From contig CALAWP010000061.1 of the NCBI GenBank assembly GCA_937895345.1, positions 1-64,000 on the forward strand: a DNA stretch of 64,000 nucleotides, written 5' to 3'. The stretch's first letter is position 1, and the number at the start of each line of letters is the position of its first letter. Both the position numbers and the translations under genes were made by a program. Below are positions 17,655-25,380 of the stretch, one piece after another. The notes under the pieces are model-generated. The model searched no databases. It was not told where the DNA came from and saw only the letters and a list, made by a program, of their open reading frames with translations. The DNA is from an uncultured Paenibacillus sp. Lineage in GTDB: Bacteria; Bacillota; Bacilli; Paenibacillales; Paenibacillaceae.

Positions 17655-17712
17655 CTGCTCGGCGCTGCGCGTTCACAGCTTCCCTGCTCAGTGCGGCTCG
17701 TTCACAGCTTCT
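17655..17712 (+). repeat. Two-copy 29-base direct repeat
   Basis: CTGCTC at 17655 and 17684 opens two 29-base units that both end in GTTCACAGCTTC. They lie just beyond the 3' end of the AraC-family gene on the other strand. No hairpin terminator for that gene is obvious here. Confidence 0.6.
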
Positions 17713-17724
17713 CTTGAGGAGACG

Positions 17725-19041
17725 TTAGTCCGGCTCGGCGGCGTGGACGCTCCGGTATTGCATCGGCGTGACGCCGAGCTTCCGCTTGAATACCCGATGC
17801 AAATAATTGGCGCTGGAAAATCCGTTGCGGACCGCCAACTGCTCGATCGTTTTGGAGCTTTGTTCGAGCTCGCGGCACACGTGGCTTAACCGGACGCTTT
17901 CGACATAGTCGCTGAACGTGGAGCCGGTTTGCGATTTCAAAATGCGCTGCAGCTGCCGGGGGCTGATATGGATGCGTTCGGCTACTGCCTCGAGCGTCAG
18001 CGGCTCTTGGTAATTGTCTTTAATAAACTGCTCCGCAAGCCGGCACCGGTAACGGTTTATGTCGCGCGAAGGGAGCTGTTGCTGCGGTTCGGGGAAGTAG
18101 GCTCGCGTCATGCGCAGCAAAATATTGACGATCGACTGCCGGATGACGGTCAGCAGGCCAGGCTGGCTTTCGTACCAGGCGCGGTAAGCCGTCAGAAAAC
18201 ATTCCATCGCCCGAAAACGGTCCATGGCGGGACGGAGCGGGATGAGTCCCAGCTGTCGCACGCAAGTTTCCGCTTCGTTCCATTCGGCTTCCGCCCCCCA
18301 GCTTTTGGCCGGCTCGCCTTCCTCAAGGCGGACGATTTGAATGCGAAGGCACAATTCGTCCATCGCTTCCTTGGGATGGGCCTCCTGATAATGCATGACG
18401 CCCGGAGCCGTCAGATACATCATGCCTTCGGCGAGCGCATAGGGCATATCCTCGAGGATGACCATCCCTTTGCCGCGGGGAACAAAATGCAATTCGTATT
18501 CCTCCGAGTGCTTGTGAAATCGGTCGATTTTTCCGGCTGGAAAAGTCGTAAGATGGAACCGGATGACGCGGATGCCAAATGGTCCCCAGCGAAAATCGGC
18601 GTGCAGATGCTCGAGCGCGTGGCGCTGTTCCGTCATGAGCCCGTAAGGGTAAGCGTGATCGCCGCCGGCGGTCGTAAGGGCGGCAGTTGCCGGATCGAGA
18701 ACGGCACGTTTATTCAACGTCGAATCGTTAGCGGTAATCGGAGCTGGTGTTGAGTCGAGGACTGTACGGGCAACCGGTGTCGAGCTGGCGGTACTATGGG
18801 CATCAGGCGTCGAGCCAGCTTCGGCAGTGTGTGCAACCGGCGTTGCGTTGACGGCAGTTTGGGCAACCGATGTCGAAATAACAGCATTATGAGTAACCTG
18901 TGTTGAGTTAGCGGCAGAATGAGCACCAGGCGTCGAATTGGCGGCATTATGAGTAACCGATGTCGAGTTAGCGGCAGTATGAGTAACCGGTGTCGAGTGA
19001 ACAGCGATCTCTGGGCTAGATGTATTTGGGTTGTGCGCCAT
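17725..19041 (-). CDS. AraC-family regulator with repetitive N-terminal extension
   Basis: 438 residues. From about residue 130 it is a normal AraC regulator: a cupin sensor domain (FHKHSEEYELHFVPRGKGMV) and two C-terminal helix-turn-helix motifs (LTLEAVAERIHISPRQLQRI and IEQLAVRNGFSSANYLHRVF). Residues 16-116 are ten tandem 10-residue units rich in Ser, Thr, Ala, Val and His, encoded by a 30-base repeat. GGAGG lies 12 bases before the ATG at 19041, so the extension is probably translated, but Met132 would give a protein of the usual 300-residue length. A divergent or distal carbohydrate operon is the likely target; a direct-repeat site at 22484 is one candidate. Confidence 0.82.
   Translation of the reverse strand: MAHNPNTSSPEIAVHSTPVTHTAANSTSVTHNAANSTPGAHSAANSTQVTHNAVISTSVAQTAVNATPVAHTAEAGSTPDAHSTASSTPVARTVLDSTPAPITANDSTLNKRAVLDPATAALTTAGGDHAYPYGLMTEQRHALEHLHADFRWGPFGIRVIRFHLTTFPAGKIDRFHKHSEEYELHFVPRGKGMVILEDMPYALAEGMMYLTAPGVMHYQEAHPKEAMDELCLRIQIVRLEEGEPAKSWGAEAEWNEAETCVRQLGLIPLRPAMDRFRAMECFLTAYRAWYESQPGLLTVIRQSIVNILLRMTRAYFPEPQQQLPSRDINRYRCRLAEQFIKDNYQEPLTLEAVAERIHISPRQLQRILKSQTGSTFSDYVESVRLSHVCRELEQSSKTIEQLAVRNGFSSANYLHRVFKRKLGVTPMQYRSVHAAEPD
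18694..18996 (-). repeat. 30-base tandem array coding the AraC N-terminus
   Basis: About ten copies of a 30-base unit (10 residues, consensus like STPVTHTAAN), degenerate but in register throughout, with one 33-base copy. The unit length keeps the frame open. No similarity in sequence to the other arrays nearby. Confidence 0.85.
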
Positions 19042-19119
19042 CTGGTTGCGATTCCTCCTTTCATTGAGATAAGGCCGGTTCAGCTAGTGGACCCATGTGA
19101 ACGATGGGAAATGAATGAA

Positions 19120-19261
19120 GCAAAGTTATCCAGCAAAGTTATCCAGAAAATGTAACTAGTAAAGGTATCTGGAAAATGTAACCAGTAAAGGTATTCGGAA
19201 AATGTATCAAGCGAGGTATCAAGCAAATGTATCTAGCAAATGTAATCCGCAGAGGTTTGGC
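19120..19261. repeat. 13-base tandem array upstream of the AraC gene
   Basis: Eleven consecutive units begin at 19120 and then every 13 bases (one step of 12), alternating between GCAAAGTTATCCA-like and AAAATGTAACCAG-like forms. It lies about 80-220 bases upstream of the AraC start, in noncoding DNA, and could hold regulatory sites or be a neutral slippage product. Confidence 0.8.
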
Positions 19262-19482
19262 TCTTCAACAATCGTAACGAACGGAGGAGACCTTATTGAC
19301 TCCCCAATCAGCAAAATGCCGAATGAGTTCAATAAGGCCAGCCAGGTTCGATCGATATGAAATCGCGGTTTGCAGCTCGACCAATTTGCGCAAAGGATGA
19401 AAGCCAACTGTAAACAGTATAGACAGTTACGAAACGTTCGCTTCTGTGCCAAATTGTGTCGGTGTAACGAAATGTGAGACTC

Positions 19483-19615
19483 TAACGGACATGAGCGCAG
19501 CTTAGAATCCAAAAACAGAGTTCTCGCAGCTGTAACGGTCATGAGAAACTCTTAGAGCCGGAAATTCCCGTTCGCCGAGACTAAAACAGTCCCTAAGGTG
19601 CTCGTATGTCCGTTA
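19483..19615. repeat. 133-base TAACG/CGTTA intergenic element, copy 1
   Basis: Starts TAACGGACAT and ends ATGTCCGTTA, a perfect 10-base terminal inverted repeat, with an internal TAACG exactly 50 bases in. The element at 46968-47100 has the same total length and the same internal position. A second copy lies at 19748-19880 within the duplicated unit. Confidence 0.7.
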
Positions 19616-19747
19616 AATCGATCAATGTGCATATTTGGCCCTCTAAGCGTCTGTGATGTCCGTTAGCGAGCGCAGCTCAGCGCAGCGGCAATGCTCAAAC
19701 GTTCGCTTCTGTGCCAAATCGTGTCGGTGTAACGAAATGTGAGACTC

Positions 19748-19880
19748 TAACGGACATGAGCGCAGCTTAGAATCTAAAAACAGAGTTCTCGCAGCTGTAA
19801 CGGTCATGAGAAACTCTTAGAGCCGGAAATTCCCGTTCGCCGAGACTAAAACAGTCCCTAAGGTGCTCGTATGTCCGTTA
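19748..19880. repeat. 133-base TAACG/CGTTA intergenic element, copy 2
   Basis: Same element as at 19483-19615, displaced by the 265-base duplication, with TAACGGACAT and ATGTCCGTTA ends. Confidence 0.7.
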
Positions 19881-20001
19881 AATCGATCAATGTGCATATT
19901 TGGCCCTCTAAGCGTCTGTGATGTCCGTTAGCGAGCGCAGCTCAGCGCAGCGGCAATGCTCAAAAACTGCTTACTGATGATCGGCAACAGCGCACGATTC
20001 T

Positions 20002-21315
20002 TTACAGCGGCACGGCCTGCGCGGTGACGGCCGAGCGCTGGGCGGCTTCCATCAGCCGCGTCAGGTCGAGTGCGATGGACAAGTTGCGCTCGGCGCGGGT
20101 GCCGTCGCGGATGTGCGCGACCCATTGCTCGAAGGCGCTTGGCAGGGCGGGCGGCAGCGCGTATTCGTGCCACAGCTTCGCCTGGTCGCCGCCGAGCTTG
20201 GCGCTTTTGTACATCAGCTTCCCGTCCTTGGCGCTGTAGACGGCGCTGCCTTCGGTGCCGTGAAGCTCGAGCGTGAACGGGGACGAGCGGTTGACGAAAC
20301 CGGCCTCGACGATGCCGAACGCCCCGTTCTCGTACTGTAGCGTAGCGATGGCGTTATCCTCGACTTCCTTGCCGGTATAGCGGCCAAAGAAGGCGCTCAC
20401 CGACTTCGGCATGCCCAGCAGAAGGCGGACGATGTACATCGGATGGCAGCCCAAGTCGATCATGGCGCCGCCGCCGGCTTCGGAGCGGCTGAAGAAGCCC
20501 TGCGGCAAGTAGCCGAGCGGGCTCGCCTCGCTGGGCAGCGCGCCGCTGTGCGCCAGCCGGGCGCGCGCGCTCGTCAGCTCCCCGAGAAGGCCGCTGCCGG
20601 CCAGCTCCTGCGCGCCCAGCACAAACGGCAGGTTCAGGCGAGGCAGCGAAACGACCATGGCGACGTTCGCGTCCCGCACCGCTTGCAACACCCGATGGCA
20701 GTCCGCTTCCGCGAGCGTGACAACCTTTTCCGTGAAAATATGTTTGCCGGCCCTGGCGGCCGCGATAAGCAGTTCCGGATGGCGGGAGGTCGCTTCCGTC
20801 ACGATGACGCCGTCGATCGAGGGGTCGGCGAGGAGGCGGTCCAGTTCGGCGCAATACGGCACGCCCCGCGCTTCCGCTTCCCGCCGTCCGCGCTCCGGAT
20901 CGGCGTCCCAGACGGCGGCCAGCTCCGTGTCGGGATGGTCGAGCGCCTGTTTGGCGTAATCTTTGGCGTGGACATGCCAGAAACTAAGCACGGCAATCCG
21001 AAGCTTGCGCGCCAGCCCGGCGCCGTTTCCGGCGGACGTTCCGGCGTGAGCGGATGGCCTCGCCGCCGTGCAGTCGGATGGCCGAACCGCCGTGCTGTCG
21101 GATGGCCGAACCGCCGTGCTGTCGGATGGCCGCGCCGCCGTGCAGTCGGATGGCCGAACCGCCGTGCTGTCGGATGGCCGAACCGCCGTGCTGCCGGATG
21201 GCCGAACCGCCGTGCTGCCGGATGGCCGAACCGCCGTGCTGCCGGATGGCCGCGCCGCCGGGCTGCCAGATGCACCAAGGGAGGCTGCGGAGCTTGCCGA
21301 TTCGTAAGTCGTCAT
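20002..21315 (-). CDS. Gfo/Idh/MocA oxidoreductase with repetitive N-terminal extension
   Basis: 437 residues. From about residue 106 it is a typical NAD(P)-dependent oxidoreductase (LRIAVLSFWHVHAKDYAKQA, then TEKVVTLAEADCHRVL, and GGGAMIDLGCHPMYIVRLLL). The first 105 residues contain an 8-residue repeat (STAVRPSD-like) encoded by nine 24-base units. AAGGGGG precedes the ATG, so the extension is probably made. The gene lies 13 bases after a second Gfo/Idh gene and forms an operon with it. The substrate is probably a sugar or polyol, as in related inositol-type dehydrogenases. Confidence 0.85.
   Translation of the reverse strand: MTTYESASSAASLGASGSPAARPSGSTAVRPSGSTAVRPSGSTAVRPSDSTAVRPSDCTAARPSDSTAVRPSDSTAVRPSDCTAARPSAHAGTSAGNGAGLARKLRIAVLSFWHVHAKDYAKQALDHPDTELAAVWDADPERGRREAEARGVPYCAELDRLLADPSIDGVIVTEATSRHPELLIAAARAGKHIFTEKVVTLAEADCHRVLQAVRDANVAMVVSLPRLNLPFVLGAQELAGSGLLGELTSARARLAHSGALPSEASPLGYLPQGFFSRSEAGGGAMIDLGCHPMYIVRLLLGMPKSVSAFFGRYTGKEVEDNAIATLQYENGAFGIVEAGFVNRSSPFTLELHGTEGSAVYSAKDGKLMYKSAKLGGDQAKLWHEYALPPALPSAFEQWVAHIRDGTRAERNLSIALDLTRLMEAAQRSAVTAQAVPL
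21051..21266 (-). repeat. 24-base tandem array coding the oxidoreductase N-terminus
   Basis: Nine units starting at 21051 and then every 24 bases, plus-strand consensus CGGATGGCCGAACCGCCGTG followed by CTGT or CTGC. Several units are identical, so this array is young. All six frames stay open across it, which creates spurious antisense reading frames. Confidence 0.93.
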
Positions 21316-21328
21316 GCTTGCCGCCCCC

Positions 21329-22411
21329 TTAATCGAAGTAGATCGCTTCGCCCGTTCTGGAAGATTCGTAGATCGCTTCCAGCAGCTGCGAAACGACCAG
21401 CGCCTGCTCCGGCGTTACGACCGGTTCCGTATCGTTGACGATCGCATCGATCCACATGCGCATTTCGACGTCCTGCATCGTCTCCCGCTTGCCTTCGTAG
21501 AAGTCGGCGCCCTTCGGATCGAGCTTGAATTGCCGCTCGTACAGCTTGCCGTGCGACTCGCCGTTGATGCGCAAGCCGTCCGTCATGTCCGCTCCGGCTT
21601 CCGTGCCGCAGAGGGTGCAGCGGGCTTCCCGCGTATCGAGCGTATTGAGCGCCCAGCTGGACTCGAGCATAATGGTGGCGCCGTTTTTCATGACGATCAT
21701 GCCGAAGGCGGAATCTTCCACCTTGAATTTGTCGGGGTCCCAAGATCCCCAGGCGTTGGCCGCGTTGGCCCGCTTGGACAGCTTATGGTATTTGGTGCCG
21801 AGCACGACGCTCGGCTCGTAGTTGTTCATGAGCCACAGCGTCAGGTCCAGCGCATGGGTGCCGATATCGATAAGAGGGCCGCCGCCTTGCTTTTCCTCGT
21901 CGAGGAATACGCCCCAGGTCGGCACACCGCGCCGGCGGACGGCATGCGCCTTGGCAAAATAAATATCGCCGAGCTCGCCGTTCTCGCACATTTTTTTGAG
22001 CAGCATGCTGTCCGAGCGGAAACGGTTGTTGTAGCCGATCGTCAGCTTTTTGCCCGTGCGCCGGGCGGTTTCCAGCATGCGGCGGGCGTCCGACGCTTTT
22101 TTGGCCATCGGCTTCTCGCACATGACATGCTTGCCGGCTTCAAGCGCGGCGATGGAAATTTCGGCATGCGTATCGTTGGCCGTGCATACGTGCACGACAT
22201 CGACGTCCGCCTGCTTCAGCAGCTCGCGATAGTCGCTGTACACTTGGGCGCCGGGCGCCCCGAATTGGTCGGCCGCTTTGCGGGCCTGCTCGATAAACAT
22301 GTCGCAAAACGCGACAACCTCGACTTGCTCGATCTTTTGCAGGCTGGGCAGATGCTTGCCCGTGGCGATGCCGCCGCAGCCGATAATCGCAACCTTAACT
22401 TTGTTATTCAT
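21329..22411 (-). CDS. Gfo/Idh/MocA family oxidoreductase
   Basis: 360 residues, normal length. N-terminal Rossmann motif VAIIGCGGIATGKHLPSLQK, MCEKPMAKKASDARRML with the conserved Lys-Pro, and GGGPLIDIGTHALDLTLWLM. The family oxidises or reduces sugars, polyols and related compounds with NAD(P). AGGAGG lies seven bases before the ATG. First gene of a two-gene operon with the repeat-bearing oxidoreductase. A direct-repeat operator candidate lies 73-107 bases upstream. Confidence 0.88.
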   Translation of the reverse strand: MNNKVKVAIIGCGGIATGKHLPSLQKIEQVEVVAFCDMFIEQARKAADQFGAPGAQVYSDYRELLKQADVDVVHVCTANDTHAEISIAALEAGKHVMCEKPMAKKASDARRMLETARRTGKKLTIGYNNRFRSDSMLLKKMCENGELGDIYFAKAHAVRRRGVPTWGVFLDEEKQGGGPLIDIGTHALDLTLWLMNNYEPSVVLGTKYHKLSKRANAANAWGSWDPDKFKVEDSAFGMIVMKNGATIMLESSWALNTLDTREARCTLCGTEAGADMTDGLRINGESHGKLYERQFKLDPKGADFYEGKRETMQDVEMRMWIDAIVNDTEPVVTPEQALVVSQLLEAIYESSRTGEAIYFD

Positions 22412-22483
22412 GCTGTTTCCTCCTAATCATATCACAAACTTGGGCTCATTCTAGCATGCAAGGAGGAGGACATAAAATAAACG

Positions 22484-22518
22484 ATTGCGACAACTTGGTG
22501 TGCACAATCGCGACAACT
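22484..22518. promoter_or_regulatory. Direct-repeat operator candidate (AraC type)
   Basis: ATTGCGACAACT at 22484-22495 and ATCGCGACAACT at 22507-22518 are direct repeats 23 bases apart, about two helical turns. This is the usual layout for an AraC-family dimer site. They lie between the divergent oxidoreductase operon and the YesM/YesN genes. Confidence 0.5.
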
Positions 22519-22671
22519 GTTGCGTTTAACAAAATCTTTAATGAATGGAAGGGCAAAAGGATGGTATGATTTGAGACAAGCAATTCATCATTCCATAACT
22601 CCCCCAAACGCTGTATGATACGATGTAGGAACTAACTTCGTAGCAGACAGGGGGGACGGGAGCTGTCCAGC

Positions 22672-24468
22672 ATGCGGATATGGAAGTGGCTGTGGAGCAG
22701 CGTCACGAACAGCTTCAAGCTGAAGCTGATCGGAAGCCTGTTCTTTATCATCATCGTGGCTTTCGGCATCGCGAGCCTGTATACGTATCACAGCAATCAG
22801 CGGCTGTTCCGGGATGAGCTGAGCAAGCAAGCTCGCATCACAAATCAGGAAGCGCTTTCAAAGCTGGAGCTGAAGGTTCAGGAAATGAAACGCATTTCAC
22901 AGCTTCTTGTGTTTAACGGCGAAATCGAACAAATGATACGGCGGTACAATCTGTACATGGACAGCGACAAATTTCAGCTGTACCTGGAAATGCAGAGGAT
23001 CGACGAGCTCATTAACCAGCTCCGGTCCGAGGCGCCTTATATAACGGGGCTGTACATGCTCGATCCCGGCGGCGAAACCGTTTATTACCGGTACAACACC
23101 CCCGCGATCAACGAGCTGAACAAGAGCTCCCTCGATCCGATCCGGCTTCATCTGGCGGATACGTCCGGGGAGCTGATCTGGATGAGGATGCCGCTGCCGA
23201 GCGAGGTCGAGCCGGGAGGCTTCCGCAATACGATCGTCGCTTCCCGATGGATGATCAACGGCTTGCAGCAGCGCTACGGCATGCTGGTCATGTCCATCGA
23301 CCAATCGTTTCTGGCGGAAGGTCTCGAGGAGCTGACGAAGGACGGAACGGGCAAAGTCTATCTGTTCAACCGCAGCCACGAGCTGCTGTATTCCAACGAG
23401 GGGGAGCTGACGGAGGAAGAGCTTCGAACGGCCAGAGGAGCCGGCAATTCGCAAATCATCGGCGGAGAGCTCTATTCCCGAAGCGAATCGATGAATCCGC
23501 TTACCGACTCCTTTCTGCTCGTCAGCTCGAAATCGATGGACAAGATTGAGGAGAAGAACCGGCGCATCGCGGAAACGATTATTATCGCGGGACTGCTGAT
23601 CGCGGTGGTGGCCAGTCTTCTGATCGTGCTGACGCTGGAGCGGCTGCTCCGTCCGCTGGCCGATCTGTTGATAGGGCTCCAGAGGCTCCGTTCGGGCAAA
23701 TTCGAGACGAGGGTCAAGGTGCGCACGAAGGATGAGCTGGCCTATATCGGAGACAGCTTCAACGCGATGGCGGAGCATGTCGAAGGGCTGATCAAGAAGG
23801 TGTACATGACCCAGCTCAGCGAGCGGGAGGCGGAGCTGAAGGCGCTGCAGGCGCAGCTGAACCCGCATTTTTTACACAACTTTTTTAACGAAATGTACTG
23901 GAAGCTCCATCTGCAGGGGGAAAAGGATACGGCGAAGCTGATCGCGGCGGTGTCGGAAATGCTGAAGCATTCGCTTATGCCCGTCAGAATTCCGACGACG
24001 GTCAAGGAAGAGCTGCGGCAAATTCGCAATTACGTCACGATCCAGGCGGAATTGTTCGAGACGGACCTGGAATTCGTCGTCGAGGCGGAGGAGTCCGTCA
24101 TGCATTGCGGGATGATGCGCTCCCTGCTGCAGCCGCTGGTCGAGAACGTCTTTATGCACGCCTTCCGCAACCAGTTGACGCCGAAGACGCTTCGCGTCCG
24201 GATTGCGGAGGAGAAAGGATTTTTGCGCATCGATATCGCCGACAACGGCTGCGGCATGGAGCGGGAGCTGATCGACAAGCTGCTGCGCCGCGGAGAATCC
24301 AATGCCCGGGAAGGGCGGCGCGAAAGCATCGGCATTCGCAATGTGGCCCGGCGAATCGAGCTGCTGCACGGGGAGCCGTACCGGCTCGAGATCGACAGCA
24401 GGCCGGGGGAAGGGACGACCATGAGCCTGATCTTGCCGGCGGATTCGGCGGACGCCGCCGCCGTCTAG
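22672..24468 (+). CDS. YesM-type sensor histidine kinase
   Basis: 598 residues. A membrane segment at about 15-36, a large extracellular sensor region to about 300, a second membrane segment at about 302-325, HAMP, then a His_kinase domain with LQAQLNPHFLHNFFNEMYWK (His399 the likely phosphorylated residue) and an ATPase end (LVENVFMHAF, ADNGCGM, GEGTTMSLILP). The lysine-free HFLHN form replaces the more common HFLYN. It probably senses an extracellular sugar or its binding protein and phosphorylates the regulator encoded 36 bases downstream. An extended -10 TGTATGAT occurs near 22612. Confidence 0.9.
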   Translation: MRIWKWLWSSVTNSFKLKLIGSLFFIIIVAFGIASLYTYHSNQRLFRDELSKQARITNQEALSKLELKVQEMKRISQLLVFNGEIEQMIRRYNLYMDSDKFQLYLEMQRIDELINQLRSEAPYITGLYMLDPGGETVYYRYNTPAINELNKSSLDPIRLHLADTSGELIWMRMPLPSEVEPGGFRNTIVASRWMINGLQQRYGMLVMSIDQSFLAEGLEELTKDGTGKVYLFNRSHELLYSNEGELTEEELRTARGAGNSQIIGGELYSRSESMNPLTDSFLLVSSKSMDKIEEKNRRIAETIIIAGLLIAVVASLLIVLTLERLLRPLADLLIGLQRLRSGKFETRVKVRTKDELAYIGDSFNAMAEHVEGLIKKVYMTQLSEREAELKALQAQLNPHFLHNFFNEMYWKLHLQGEKDTAKLIAAVSEMLKHSLMPVRIPTTVKEELRQIRNYVTIQAELFETDLEFVVEAEESVMHCGMMRSLLQPLVENVFMHAFRNQLTPKTLRVRIAEEKGFLRIDIADNGCGMERELIDKLLRRGESNAREGRRESIGIRNVARRIELLHGEPYRLEIDSRPGEGTTMSLILPADSADAAAV

Positions 24469-24504
24469 CATTCACACATCTCTTCGTAAGGGGGCGCTTA
24501 GCCA

Positions 24505-25257
24505 ATGAGTTACGGAAACGCGATGGTTGTGGAGGATCAATATCATTTTCGCAAAGGTCTTGTGAAGATGATCGAGGAAAGCGAGCATAAGTGGAATGTC
24601 GTCAGCGAGGCGAGCAACGGACGCGACGCCTTGAAGATGCTTGAAGTGCATAAGCCCGATCTGGTGCTGACCGATATTCGGATGCCGGCGATGGACGGCA
24701 TCGAGTTCGTCACTCAAATGCGCCGGATGCATCCGGACACGATCGTCGTCATCTTGACCGGGTTCAAGCATTTCGAATACGCGCAGGCGGCCGTCAAGCT
24801 CGGCGTCATGGACTTTCTCGTCAAGCCTTGCACGGAGGAGGACGTTCGCGACATGCTCGGCCGTGCCAGCGAGAAGTTCGAGGCCATGCGCTTGCCGGAG
24901 CCGCAGACGGCGGAAGCGCGGCCGGAAGACAAGCAGGACAACGTCATTCGAAAGGCGATCGCCTATGTCGAGAAGCATTACGCGGACGATTGCCGCATGA
25001 CGGAGGTCGCCTCCCACGTCCACCTCAATCCGAGCTACTTCAGCGTGCTGTTCAAGCGGGTGACAGGCGAAAGCTTTACCGCTTACGTCACCCGGTTTCG
25101 GATGGAAAAGGCGATGGAGCTGCTGCGCACGACCGACATGAAGGTGTTTGAAATCGCAAGCGCGACGGGATTTGGGGAGCCGAATTACTTTACGAACGTG
25201 TTCAGGCAGCATTTCAGGCTGTCGCCTAAAGAATGCCGCAGGCGGCTGGCGAAATAA
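24505..25257 (+). CDS. YesN-type response regulator with AraC DNA-binding domain
   Basis: 250 residues. Receiver domain 1-120 with the phosphoacceptor Asp57 in LVLTDIRMPAMDG and the conserved Lys in DFLVKPC. A short linker leads to an AraC-type pair of helix-turn-helix motifs at 150-250 (MTEVASHVHLNPSYFSVLFK and VFEIASATGFGEPNYFTNVF). Most YesN proteins are over 350 residues with a middle region; this is a compact form. AAGGGGGCG precedes the ATG. Likely activates the following binding-protein gene or the permease operon at 28980. Confidence 0.9.
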   Translation: MSYGNAMVVEDQYHFRKGLVKMIEESEHKWNVVSEASNGRDALKMLEVHKPDLVLTDIRMPAMDGIEFVTQMRRMHPDTIVVILTGFKHFEYAQAAVKLGVMDFLVKPCTEEDVRDMLGRASEKFEAMRLPEPQTAEARPEDKQDNVIRKAIAYVEKHYADDCRMTEVASHVHLNPSYFSVLFKRVTGESFTAYVTRFRMEKAMELLRTTDMKVFEIASATGFGEPNYFTNVFRQHFRLSPKECRRRLAK

Positions 25258-25380
25258 GGCCGTTTGCGAAGAGGGACCCAATAAAGTTATAGAAACGATC
25301 TATAATTTTTTAAGGGTTCTTTTTTCATGTCCGCTTTATACTGAAACTACGGAATGATCCGAACGTCAGGAGGAACGGCA

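Larger units (their letters stand above)
19432..19961. repeat. 265-base tandem duplication, intergenic
   Basis: Copy 1 is 19432-19696 and copy 2 is 19697-19961, directly joined. I can find only two base differences by eye (near 19455/19720 and 19509/19774), so the duplication is recent or homogenised. No gene is supported in it. Each unit contains one 133-base TAACG/CGTTA element and a further ATGTCCGTTA near its end. Together with the 13-base array this fills most of the 960-base gap between the AraC and oxidoreductase genes. Confidence 0.92.

Noticed and set aside
21051..21266. Possible CRISPR array
   Set aside because: Units abut directly with no unique spacers, and no cas gene is present.
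20443..21438. Plus-strand open frame through the 24-base array
   Set aside because: The 24-base unit keeps all six frames open. The sense oxidoreductase has Rossmann and catalytic motifs, this frame has none.
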